Assembly: GCA_002308255.1 (NCBI GenBank)
Contig: DBVZ01000132.1
Coordinates: forward strand, 1 to 10,673
Reading direction: 5' to 3'
Length of the DNA stretch: 10,673 nt
Source: Lachnospiraceae bacterium UBA1251
Lineage (GTDB): Bacteria; Bacillota; Clostridia; Lachnospirales; Lachnospiraceae
Made by a program: the position numbers and the translations under genes. This document shows positions 1 to 6,641 of the stretch, piece by piece; position 1 is the stretch's first letter; every line of letters begins with the position of its first letter. A model generated the notes under the pieces. It was not told where the DNA came from and did not search any database. It worked only from the letters and a program-made list of their open reading frames with translations.

Positions 1-22
1 CTCCCAACTGAGCTACGCCCCC
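1..22 (-). tRNA. tRNA 5' end, probably tRNA-Ala (cut by the window edge)
   Basis: Read on the minus strand, these 22 bases begin with a 7-base acceptor strand GGGGGCG, then T8 A9, then the D-arm start GCTCAGTTGGGAG. That is the standard first third of a bacterial tRNA. The anticodon lies outside the window, so the amino acid cannot be read. The GGGGGCG acceptor with this D-arm most resembles clostridial tRNA-Ala, but other tRNAs sharing the GTAGCTCAG core are possible. A promoter-like sequence lies just upstream on the same strand, and the gene is divergent from tRNA-Pro. Confidence 0.75.
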
Positions 23-34
23 GAAGCAGGTTAT

Positions 35-63
35 ATCATACACGATAAAAATATAAAAAGCAA
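35..63 (-). promoter_or_regulatory. Promoter of the minus-strand tRNA
   Basis: On the minus strand a -35-like TTGCTT (58-63) is separated by exactly 17 bases from a -10-like TATGAT (35-40). The -10 lies 12 bases before the tRNA 5' end, so transcription would start a few bases ahead of the mature RNA. The spacer is A/T-rich. The -10 matches 5 of 6 consensus positions and the -35 is weaker. Confidence 0.6.
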
Positions 64-90
64 GAACAATTTTTAAGGAGTTATTTTGTC

Positions 91-119
91 TTGCCAAAGC
101 GATGATGAACTGTTATAAT
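91..119 (+). promoter_or_regulatory. Promoter of tRNA-Pro
   Basis: A -35 TTGCCA (91-96, 5 of 6 consensus) and a perfect -10 TATAAT (114-119) are spaced by 17 bases, an ideal vegetative sigma-factor promoter. The predicted start near 126 gives a leader of about 39 nt that would be removed by RNase P before the tRNA at 165. It is back to back with the promoter of the minus-strand tRNA. It is also the only convincing promoter seen upstream of the amidase gene. Confidence 0.8.
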
Positions 120-164
120 TCGTTTTTGTGAGAGACCGGAGGCTAACTCGCTTCGGAAATATAA

Positions 165-238
165 CGGGGTTTGGCGTAGTCTGGTAGCGCGCACGGCTGG
201 GGGCCGTGAGGTCGCAAGTTCGAATCTTGTAACCCCGA
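165..238 (+). tRNA. tRNA-Pro (anticodon GGG)
   Basis: This is a complete 74-nt cloverleaf. The acceptor CGGGGTT (165-171) pairs with AACCCCG (231-237), followed by discriminator A238. The anticodon stem CACGG (192-196) pairs with CCGTG (204-208) around the loop CTGGGGG, placing anticodon GGG at 199-201, which reads CCC/CCU proline codons. The T-loop TTCGAAT is present. The leading C1 opposite G72 with discriminator A is the usual bacterial tRNA-Pro identity pattern. CCA is not encoded: the bases after the discriminator are CGC, so CCA must be added by nucleotidyltransferase. Confidence 0.95.
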
Positions 239-246
239 CGCAAAGA

Positions 247-284
247 GGCACAGCATCCAAGGCAGGAGCTGTGCCTTTTGTTTT
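247..284 (+). terminator. Intrinsic terminator after tRNA-Pro
   Basis: A perfect 8-bp stem, GGCACAGC (247-254) with GCTGTGCC (268-275), encloses a 13-base loop and is followed directly by TTTTGTTTT (276-284). It starts 9 bases after the tRNA end. The amidase ATG is only 25 bases past the T-run, so any read-through would carry into that gene. Confidence 0.9.
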
Positions 285-309
285 ATGGATTCATGGGAGA
301 GTAAGGAAG

Positions 310-2853
310 ATGTTCTTAAAAAAGAAGACCGGTATTGTAATCGCATTTATTCTTCTGACCGTCTTGCTGGCACAGACCGTCTTTGCCTCTTCCGCAGCCG
401 CGGAAAACACGGACGGCACGGCGGAAGAAATGCCTGCGGAGGTGATTTCGACGGAAGAAGCCGGGAAAGAAGACGCACAGGATCCGGCTGATGCTTCAGA
501 AGAGATCTCCCGTGAGACGGAAACGTCGGAGGGCAGCTCTTCCGATGAAAATGCCGCCGCTGCGGGATCGGAAAGTGCGGCTGCCAAACCCGATCATCTT
601 ACGGAGAAGGACTCTTCGGAAGTTTCGGCAGCTCAAACAGAAGAAACTGCCGCTTCTGCGGATGAAATGCCCACGGAGAATGAAAATAACGGAATATCCG
701 GCAAACGTGAGGACTCTGCTTCCGAAGCACCGGACGAGGCCGGTGAGAGCGTGCAGGATACTGAACCGGAAGAAGGCCTGCTCGCCGCTATGGAAGAAGA
801 GGCGGCAGGAGAAGCGGCGGCTGAAGAAGTGACGGCGCCGGTCCCTTACGATCCGGAAGAGGGAATTTACTCGATACGTACAGCCCTTTCGGCTTCTTAT
901 GTTCTGGATGTCCCCGGAGCAAGCCGTGAAGCCGGAAAAGAGATACAGATCTATCAGAGCAACGGAACCGAGGCTCAGAAATTCCGTATTCTGAAAAATC
1001 CGGACGGCACTTACAGGATCCTGAACATGAAGTCCGATAAAGCACTTCAGACCGCAGGAGGAGCCGATAAAGCCGGAACAGGTATCGTGCAGGGATTTAC
1101 AGGCACGGCAGCATCCATGAAATGGAAATTTGTAAAAGATCCGGACGGAACGGTTCAGATCGTCTCCGCGATGCCGGGCGGATACTGTCTCAGCGTAAGC
1201 GGCGGAAAAGCGGTTAATTCGGCAAAGATTATTACGGCTGCTCCGGCCGGAAAAGAAAACAAGGCGCAGTATTTTGAACTCCGTCTTCTGAAAAAGGCTT
1301 CCGAGGATAAACCATCGGCAGTGACGGAAGGTGTCTATTATCTGCGCAGCGCCCTGGATACAAGTATGACAGTGGACGTCTCCGGAGCCAAAAAAACAGC
1401 CGGCACAAATGTTCAGCTGTATAAGAACAACGGAACGAACGCTCAGAAGTTCATCATCACGCAGAACGGCAGCAATACCTTCAGGATTGTGAATCTGAAC
1501 AGCTTTATGGCAGTCGGAACACAGGGAGGAAAGACCGCTTCGGCGACGAATGTGGAACAGGTCATACCGGGAGAGGCATCCACACAGAACTGGATCTTTG
1601 AGGAGGCTGACAGAGGGTATTACTATATCAGAAATGCAGGCAGCGGCCTGTATCTTGACGTAAAAAGCGCCCGGAGAACAAACGGGACCAACGTACAGAT
1701 CTATACCGGCAATAAAACGGAAGCACAAAAATTCCGCCTCGAGAGGATCGATTCGCAGCGGGTCATTCCCGACGGCGTATACACCATCTGCTCGAAGCTT
1801 TCCGCGACGGCAGTTCTCGACATTTCCGGTGCGTCGCTGAATAATACGGCAAACTGCCAGCTCTATCAGACGAACGGCACAGACGCGCAGAAGTTTACGG
1901 TCACTTATGAGAGTGACGGCTATTATACGGTCCTGAGCGCGAATTCCGGAAAAGCGCTGGATGTGAAGGGCGCCAGCAACAGCAACGGGGCCAATGTGCA
2001 GCAGTACACCCCGAACGGCACGAAAGCACAGAAATGGAAATTCGTTCACGTCGGAAACGGGTATCACACGATCTATTCCGCGGTCGGAAGCGATAAAGTC
2101 CTGGATGCGAAATCCGGAAGATCCGGCAACGGCACAAATATCTGGATCTACACGTCCAACGGGACGGATGCGCAGAAATTCATGCTGAAGCCGACGCAGA
2201 AGAGCCCGAGGAAAACCTATGTGGTAGAGATCGATCCCGGACATCAAAGACACGGCAATTCCGCAAAAGAACCGATCGGACCGGGTTCGTCCGTCAAAAA
2301 GGCGAAATGCACAAGCGGGGCGACGAGCCAGTGGACCGGACAGGACGAATACCAGCTGAACCTTGACGTTTCGCTGAAACTGAGAAAAGAACTGGAAAAG
2401 CGGGGCTACAAAGTATATATGACCCGTACGACCAATAACGTCGATATCAGCAACGTCGAACGTGCGAAGAAAGCGACGAAAGACGGAGCGGATATTCTTG
2501 TCCGGATCCATGCGGACGACATTGACTCGACTTCCGTAAGCGGTGTCCTCAATATGGCACCCGCGAGCGGAAACCCGTACATGTCCTCCAAGATGATAAA
2601 AGAGAGCCAGCGGCTTGCCAAGCTTCTTACAAAGTATCAGGTGAAGTCGACCGGTCAGAAGACAAGAAGCAACGTCTACACGAACAGCATGACAGGGATC
2701 AACTGGGCGACGATGCCCGTATCCATTGTGGAGATGGGACTCATGTCGAACCGGAAAGAGGCTTATAACCTTAACGACAGCGGTTTCCAGCAGAAGATCG
2801 CGAAAGGCATCGCGGACGGCATCGACGCGTATTTTAATAACGAGAACCCGTAA
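310..2853 (+). CDS. Secreted N-acetylmuramoyl-L-alanine amidase with three ricin-type beta-trefoil domains
   Basis: This 847-aa exported zinc amidase should cleave the bond between MurNAc and L-Ala in peptidoglycan. Residues 1-26 form a signal peptide: K4-K6, a hydrophobic core, and likely cleavage after VFA. Residues ~27-180 are low-complexity, rich in Glu, Ala, Ser and Thr, probably a disordered linker. Residues ~185-632 hold three beta-trefoil (RICIN-like) units starting near 185, 341 and 489, each with three subrepeats ending in a QKF/QKW-type motif. Residues ~638-845 are an Amidase_3 domain with zinc ligands H645 (DPGH), E680 (DEYQLN) and H734 (RIHADD) and catalytic E808 (IVEMG), so it looks active. 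The trefoils may bind wall or host glycans; that is inference. The frame also opens at GTG 271 inside the terminator, but ATG 310 gives a proper signal peptide and has GGGAG at 295-299. No LPXTG, SH3 or LysM anchor is seen. It lies 12 nt ahead of thrC. Confidence 0.9.
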   Translation: MFLKKKTGIVIAFILLTVLLAQTVFASSAAAENTDGTAEEMPAEVISTEEAGKEDAQDPADASEEISRETETSEGSSSDENAAAAGSESAAAKPDHLTEKDSSEVSAAQTEETAASADEMPTENENNGISGKREDSASEAPDEAGESVQDTEPEEGLLAAMEEEAAGEAAAEEVTAPVPYDPEEGIYSIRTALSASYVLDVPGASREAGKEIQIYQSNGTEAQKFRILKNPDGTYRILNMKSDKALQTAGGADKAGTGIVQGFTGTAASMKWKFVKDPDGTVQIVSAMPGGYCLSVSGGKAVNSAKIITAAPAGKENKAQYFELRLLKKASEDKPSAVTEGVYYLRSALDTSMTVDVSGAKKTAGTNVQLYKNNGTNAQKFIITQNGSNTFRIVNLNSFMAVGTQGGKTASATNVEQVIPGEASTQNWIFEEADRGYYYIRNAGSGLYLDVKSARRTNGTNVQIYTGNKTEAQKFRLERIDSQRVIPDGVYTICSKLSATAVLDISGASLNNTANCQLYQTNGTDAQKFTVTYESDGYYTVLSANSGKALDVKGASNSNGANVQQYTPNGTKAQKWKFVHVGNGYHTIYSAVGSDKVLDAKSGRSGNGTNIWIYTSNGTDAQKFMLKPTQKSPRKTYVVEIDPGHQRHGNSAKEPIGPGSSVKKAKCTSGATSQWTGQDEYQLNLDVSLKLRKELEKRGYKVYMTRTTNNVDISNVERAKKATKDGADILVRIHADDIDSTSVSGVLNMAPASGNPYMSSKMIKESQRLAKLLTKYQVKSTGQKTRSNVYTNSMTGINWATMPVSIVEMGLMSNRKEAYNLNDSGFQQKIAKGIADGIDAYFNNENP
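862..2190 (+). repeat. Nine coding subrepeats forming three beta-trefoil domains
   Basis: Within the amidase gene, about 1.3 kb encodes nine related units of roughly 45-50 residues, each ending in a motif of the type NGTxAQKF. Full matches are NGTEAQKF, NGTNAQKF, NKTEAQKF, NGTDAQKF (twice) and NGTKAQKW. Second and third units of the first domain and the second unit of the second are degenerate (for example AASMKW, NKAQYF, STQNW). The third domain keeps all three motifs. The pattern fits a 3 x 3 trefoil made by internal duplication. Similarity is clearer in protein than in DNA, so the duplications are not very recent. Confidence 0.8.
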
Positions 2854-2865
2854 AGGAGAGAGGCT

Positions 2866-4356
2866 ATGGAGATTCTGTATAAAAGCACCCGTTCCGACGC
2901 GGAGCCCATCACCGCTTCGCAGGCGATCCTTGCCGGTCTCGCTCCGGACGGCGGATTGTATGTGCCGACGGAGGATCCGTCTTTTGACAGGCCCCTTAAG
3001 GAGCTGGTACAGCTTTCTTACAAGGAACTGGCCTATGCCGTGATGAAGCAGTATCTGACCGATTTTACGGAAGAGGAGCTTCGCGCCTGCATCGAGGGAG
3101 CTTACGACGAAAAATTTGATACGCCGGCGGTCGCACCTCTTGTGAAAAAAGGAAATGCCTGGTACCTGGAGCTTTTCCATGGAGCTACCATCGCTTTTAA
3201 AGATATGGCTCTTTCGATCCTTCCGTATCTCATGACAGCGGCGGCTAAGAAAAATAACTCGGAAGAAGAGATCGTCATTCTGACCGCCACCTCCGGGGAT
3301 ACGGGAAAGGCTGCGATGGCCGGGTTCGCGGACGTGCCGGGCACGAGGATCATCGTATTTTATCCGAAGGGCGGCGTCTCCATGATCCAGGAGCTGCAGA
3401 TGCTGACGCAGAAGGGCGCCAACACGGCGGTTGCAAAGATCCACGGCAATTTTGACGACGCGCAGAGTGCCGTCAAGAAGGTGTTTAACGATGCCGCGAT
3501 GAAGGAAGAACTCGCGCGGCACGGATTCCGCTTTTCTTCCGCCAATTCCATCAATATCGGAAGACTGGTCCCGCAGATCGTTTACTATGTACACGCTTAC
3601 TGCAGCATGGTGCGCAGCGGTGATCTCGTCTGCGGAGATCCGATCAATATCTGTGTGCCGACCGGCAATTTCGGGAATATTCTTGCCGCGTATTACGCGA
3701 AACAGATGGGACTGCCCGTCCGTACTCTGATCTGTGCTTCCAATGAGAACAAAGTGCTCACGGATTTCTTCCGGACCGGAGATTACGATAAAAAGAGGCC
3801 GTTCATTCTGACTTCGTCTCCTTCGATGGATATTCTGATCTCCAGCAACCTGGAACGGCTTATTTACCGGATCTGCGGCAATGATCCTTCCGCGAACAAA
3901 GAGCTGATGGATGCGCTGAGCGCAGGCGGGGAATATGTCATTTCCGGGGAAATGAAGCAGAAACTTGATGATTTCTACGGTGGATGCGCATCGGAAGAGG
4001 AAAACTTCAAAGGAATCGCGGAACTGTACCGGGAGACCGGCTATGTGATCGATACCCATACGGGGATCGGAGCTGCCGTGTATCGGAAATACCTTGAAGA
4101 GACGGCAGACGGGACGCCGACCGTCATTGCCTCCACGGCCAGCCCTTACAAGTTTGCCGCGAGCGTGGTCCACGCGATCGATCCGGCATTTTCGGCAGAG
4201 AATGATTTCGGCTATATCGACCGCCTGCGCGAGCTGTCCGGTGTTCCGGAGCCGAATGCGATCACGGAGATCCGCAGCGCAAAGATCCTTCATGACAGGG
4301 AGACCACAGCGGAGACGCTTCCCGATACGATCCGGGAAATACTGGGAATTGAATAA
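2866..4356 (+). CDS. thrC: Threonine synthase
   Basis: This 496-aa cytoplasmic PLP enzyme converts O-phospho-L-homoserine and water to L-threonine and phosphate, the last step of threonine synthesis. The N-terminus (YKSTRSD, LAPDGGLYVP) is typical of the long threonine synthase form, and the length fits (about 490-500 aa). The PLP lysine is K112 in FKDM. SGDTG at 143-147 and the GNFGN phosphate-binding loop at 267-271 are the expected fold-type II motifs. The start is ATG 2866, with AAAGGAG at 2852-2858 and a 7-base spacer; this ribosome site overlaps the stop codon of the amidase gene, suggesting co-transcription and coupling. No other thr-pathway gene is adjacent and no threonine attenuator leader is visible. 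The promoter of the following RNA overlaps its last codons and stop. Confidence 0.96.
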   Translation: MEILYKSTRSDAEPITASQAILAGLAPDGGLYVPTEDPSFDRPLKELVQLSYKELAYAVMKQYLTDFTEEELRACIEGAYDEKFDTPAVAPLVKKGNAWYLELFHGATIAFKDMALSILPYLMTAAAKKNNSEEEIVILTATSGDTGKAAMAGFADVPGTRIIVFYPKGGVSMIQELQMLTQKGANTAVAKIHGNFDDAQSAVKKVFNDAAMKEELARHGFRFSSANSINIGRLVPQIVYYVHAYCSMVRSGDLVCGDPINICVPTGNFGNILAAYYAKQMGLPVRTLICASNENKVLTDFFRTGDYDKKRPFILTSSPSMDILISSNLERLIYRICGNDPSANKELMDALSAGGEYVISGEMKQKLDDFYGGCASEEENFKGIAELYRETGYVIDTHTGIGAAVYRKYLEETADGTPTVIASTASPYKFAASVVHAIDPAFSAENDFGYIDRLRELSGVPEPNAITEIRSAKILHDRETTAETLPDTIREILGIE

Positions 4357-4377
4357 AACGCCGCCGTGCGTTATACT
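4349..4377 (+). promoter_or_regulatory. Promoter of the structured RNA (6S candidate)
   Basis: A -35-like TTGAAT (4349-4354) and a -10 TATACT (4372-4377, 5 of 6 consensus) are spaced by exactly 17 bases. The predicted start is about 4384. The -35 runs into the thrC stop codon, so the RNA has its own promoter squeezed against the end of thrC. It could also supply transcripts to yihY-pheS-pheT if its terminator leaks. Confidence 0.65.
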
Positions 4378-4383
4378 GAAGCA

Positions 4384-4579
4384 GAAGAGAATAATTTGTC
4401 TGGGATGTTCGAGCACCTGATTAATCCTGAACCTACATTGACTTTAAAGGGATTCCTATATGGGCCGTACAATGTCAGGCCTCACTTCGGTCAGAGGAAG
4501 ACAGCGTCGGTCCTGCGGTTGCCCACCTGGCATTGGGCTAGGCGTCAGCATTACAGGGACGGCATCCCGGATCTTTTTT
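4384..4579 (+). ncRNA. ssrS: Structured RNA, probable 6S RNA
   Basis: This is about 195 nt of non-coding sequence with its own promoter and a T-run end (4574-4579). The ends pair: TCTGGGATG (4399-4407) with CATCCCGGA (4563-4571), 9 bp with one G-U. CCTG (4416-4419) can pair with CAGG (4554-4557) further in. Inside is a long region with a small hairpin on the 3' side (GCCCA/TGGGC near 4520-4540) and an apical arm that can use AACC/GGTT, ATTGAC/GTCGGT and TTCC/GGAA. A closed stem, a central bubble with a 3'-side hairpin and one long arm, at 180-200 nt, is the 6S RNA plan. GATGTTCG near the 5' end and CGGCATC near the 3' end match the equivalent ends of E. coli 6S as I recall them. 6S RNA mimics an open promoter and binds housekeeping RNA polymerase. 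The structured-RNA call is firmer than the 6S identity. RNase P RNA, SRP RNA and tmRNA motifs are absent. Exact ends are estimates. Confidence 0.65.
4556..4579 (+). terminator. Weak intrinsic terminator at the RNA 3' end
   Basis: GGGA (4556-4559) pairs with TCCC (4565-4568) around a 5-base loop, and six T residues follow at 4574-4579 after a 5-base gap. The local stem is short. The same TCCC also serves in the long-range closing stem of the RNA, so the two pairings compete. Partial read-through into the gene starting at 4592 is plausible. Confidence 0.5.
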
Positions 4580-4591
4580 GGACTTATTGAG

Positions 4592-5569
4592 ATGCTGAGA
4601 CGAATCGGAAGCGGTATACTGTCGATCTGGGCGAGGGTGCGAAAGCACCATCTTTTTTCTTTTGCCGCGACGAGTGCGTATTTTCTGCTGCTGTCGTTTA
4701 TTCCGTTTATTCTGGTCCTCCTTGTGCTGATCCGGTACACGACGCTTTCGGAGACGGATATGATGAATGTCCTGATTTCCGTCGTTCCCAGCCAGCTGGA
4801 AAAATTCGTATCCCTGATCGTAAAGGAGGTTTATACCAAATCTGCGGCGCTCGTGCCCATTTCCGTGGTGATTGCCCTGTGGTCGGCATCGAAGGCATTT
4901 CACGCGCTGACTTACGGTCTGAACGAGATCTGCGGCGTTAAGGAGGTCAGGAACTGGTTCTATATCCGTTTCCGTTCGATGCTTTATACTCTGGTCCTTG
5001 CCGTGATCCTTCTTGCGATGCTCTTTCTGCTCGTATTCGGAAGAGGGCTCCGGGTAGAAAGCGGTCAGCAGGTTTCCTCCGCTGCGAGGTTTATCTTAAC
5101 GAACCGGTATGCGCTTTCCTGCATCCTTATGACGGCTGCTTTCGTGTTTATGTATAAAGTTCTGCCGGACAGGAAAATGGATACGATCGGGCAGATCCCC
5201 GGGGCGATCCTGGTCGGCATCGCGTGGACGGCTTTTTCCTGGATCCTGTCCATTTTTTACAGTCCGAGCGTCATGAACACGTACGGATCGCTGACAGCGG
5301 TCATCCTTGCCATGATCTGGATGTATTTCTGTATGTATTTCTTCCTGATCGGGGCTGTTGTAAATGATATTCTCGCGCAGGCGCCGGAGGATAACCTGAT
5401 CCTGACAGTCGTGCGCGATACGGTTTTTGAATATCTTGTCACAAAAGAAAGGAACAGAGTGGCGGAGGAACAGAATGCTTTCTTTGAAAATGGGAGAGCG
5501 GCTGCACCGGACCGGAGCACTCTTTCGAAAATAATCAAGAAATTCCTGAAAAGAAAGGCTGCAATATGA
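4592..5569 (+). CDS. YihY/BrkB-family integral membrane protein
   Basis: This 325-aa inner-membrane protein belongs to the YihY/virulence factor BrkB family (once mislabelled RNase BN); the molecular role of the family is poorly defined. About six hydrophobic segments are visible: ~22-47, 85-103, 130-151, 173-192, 203-225 and 238-263. The signature region is near 97-115 (LWSASKAFHALTYGLNEI). The tail from about 265 is charged and ends in a Lys/Arg-rich stretch. The frame stays open back to 4460, but the extra 44 residues would be translated from the structured RNA and look unlike the family. ATG 4592 gives a typical N-terminus, although I see no clear ribosome site before it. A GTG 15 codons in (4637, in VRKHH) is a possible alternative. 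Its stop overlaps the pheS start (ATGA, 5566-5569), which suggests coupling. Confidence 0.88.
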   Translation: MLRRIGSGILSIWARVRKHHLFSFAATSAYFLLLSFIPFILVLLVLIRYTTLSETDMMNVLISVVPSQLEKFVSLIVKEVYTKSAALVPISVVIALWSASKAFHALTYGLNEICGVKEVRNWFYIRFRSMLYTLVLAVILLAMLFLLVFGRGLRVESGQQVSSAARFILTNRYALSCILMTAAFVFMYKVLPDRKMDTIGQIPGAILVGIAWTAFSWILSIFYSPSVMNTYGSLTAVILAMIWMYFCMYFFLIGAVVNDILAQAPEDNLILTVVRDTVFEYLVTKERNRVAEEQNAFFENGRAAAPDRSTLSKIIKKFLKRKAAI

Positions 5570-6594
5570 GTGAATTAGAACAGAAAATCAAATCGATCTC
5601 CGAGGAAGCTCTCGGAAAGATCCGGGAAGCGAATACGCTCGATGCCCTGAATGACCTCAGGGTAACCGTGCTCGGAAAAAAAGGAACGCTGACGGCTCTT
5701 CTGAAAGGAATGAAGGACATTGCTCCGGAAGAACGGCCGAAAGTCGGTCAGTGGGTCAATGACGCCCGCCAGGCGATCGAAGCGGATATCGAGGCGACGA
5801 AGAAGAAGCTGGAAGATGCGAAACGCGCCGCGCAGCTCAAGGCGGAAGCGATCGATGTCACGCTCCCCGCAAAATCCATTGAAATGGGGCACCGCCATCC
5901 CAATACGATCGCGCTTGAGGAAGTGGAGCGCATCTTCGTCGGAATGGGATACGAAGTCCTGGAAGGTCCGGAGATCGAGTACGATGAATACAATTTCCGG
6001 AAACTCAACATTCCGGACGGTCATCCCGCAAAAGACGAACAGGATACGTTCTATATCACGAAAGATATTCTGCTCCGCACCCAGACGTCCCCGATCCAGG
6101 CAAGGGTCATGGAACAGGGAAAGCTCCCGATCCGCATGATCGCGCCGGGACGCGTTTTCCGCTCGGACGAAGTGGATGCCACGCATTCGCCTTCCTTCCA
6201 TCAGATCGAAGGACTTGTCATCGATAAGAACATCACGTTCGCGGATCTGAAAGGAACGCTGGAAGTATTTGCAAAACAGCTGTTCGGACCGGAGATCCGC
6301 ACCCGTTTCCGTCCGCATCATTTCCCGTTCACGGAACCGTCCGCGGAAATGGATGTGAGCTGCTTCAAATGCGGCGGCAAAGGCTGCCGGTTCTGCAAAA
6401 ATGAGGGCTGGATCGAGATCCTCGGCTGCGGCATGGTACATCCGCACGTGCTGGACATGTGCGGCATCGATAAGGAAAAATACACGGGATTTGCGTTCGG
6501 AGTCGGTCTTGAGCGTATCGCACTTCTGAAATATGAGATCGACGATATGCGGCTTCTGTATGAGAACGATATCCGTTTCCTGAAACAGTTCTGA
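5566..6594 (+). CDS. pheS: Phenylalanyl-tRNA synthetase alpha subunit
   Basis: This 342-aa class II aminoacyl-tRNA synthetase subunit carries the active site that charges tRNA-Phe; it works as an alpha2beta2 tetramer with PheT. Residues ~1-100 form the N-terminal coiled coil. The catalytic domain follows, with motif 2 at about 195-213 (GRVFRSDEVDATHSPSFHQ) and motif 3 at about 311-322 (FGVGLERIALLK). Four cysteines (C266, C269, C274, C277 in CFKCGGKGCRFC) form the small metal-type knuckle common in bacterial PheS. The length is normal. ATG 5566 has AAAGG at 5554-5558 with a 7-base spacer and overlaps the yihY stop by 4 bases. No T-box leader lies upstream, since the coding region of yihY occupies that space. 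pheT follows after 47 nt. Confidence 0.97.
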   Translation: MSELEQKIKSISEEALGKIREANTLDALNDLRVTVLGKKGTLTALLKGMKDIAPEERPKVGQWVNDARQAIEADIEATKKKLEDAKRAAQLKAEAIDVTLPAKSIEMGHRHPNTIALEEVERIFVGMGYEVLEGPEIEYDEYNFRKLNIPDGHPAKDEQDTFYITKDILLRTQTSPIQARVMEQGKLPIRMIAPGRVFRSDEVDATHSPSFHQIEGLVIDKNITFADLKGTLEVFAKQLFGPEIRTRFRPHHFPFTEPSAEMDVSCFKCGGKGCRFCKNEGWIEILGCGMVHPHVLDMCGIDKEKYTGFAFGVGLERIALLKYEIDDMRLLYENDIRFLKQF

Positions 6595-6627
6595 GAAATC
6601 AGGTTCTGCATTAAACTATTACAATTC

Positions 6628-6632
6628 GGAGG
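6628..6632 (+). promoter_or_regulatory. Ribosome binding site fixing the TTG start of pheT
   Basis: A full GGAGG lies 9 bases before the TTG at 6642. There is no ATG between it and the conserved SLSWIRQYV opening, so this site decides the TTG start. The strong site may compensate for the weak start codon. Confidence 0.85.
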
Positions 6633-6641
6633 ATTTGCATT

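Noticed and set aside
1..240. Possible integration site next to tRNA-Pro.
   Set aside because: No integrase, no repeat of the tRNA 3' end elsewhere in the window and no phage-like genes were seen.
862..2190. Repeated segments as a CRISPR or DNA-level tandem array.
   Set aside because: The repeats are in frame, vary in DNA and encode trefoil subunits; there is no constant repeat with unique spacers.
496..4416. A 1306-codon open frame on the minus strand opposite the amidase and thrC.
   Set aside because: It is a mirror of two genes with clear families on the plus strand. Its product is Arg/His/Phe-rich with no recognisable domain or motif, and it spans the intergenic boundary and the start of the structured RNA. 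Long antisense frames arise from the codon bias of the plus-strand genes.
4470..4515. GTCAGG ... GGAAG ... AGC pattern in the RNA, reminiscent of the SRP RNA core.
   Set aside because: The spacing and surrounding stem do not match the SRP GGAAG-tetraloop domain, and the paired ends with a large internal region fit 6S better.
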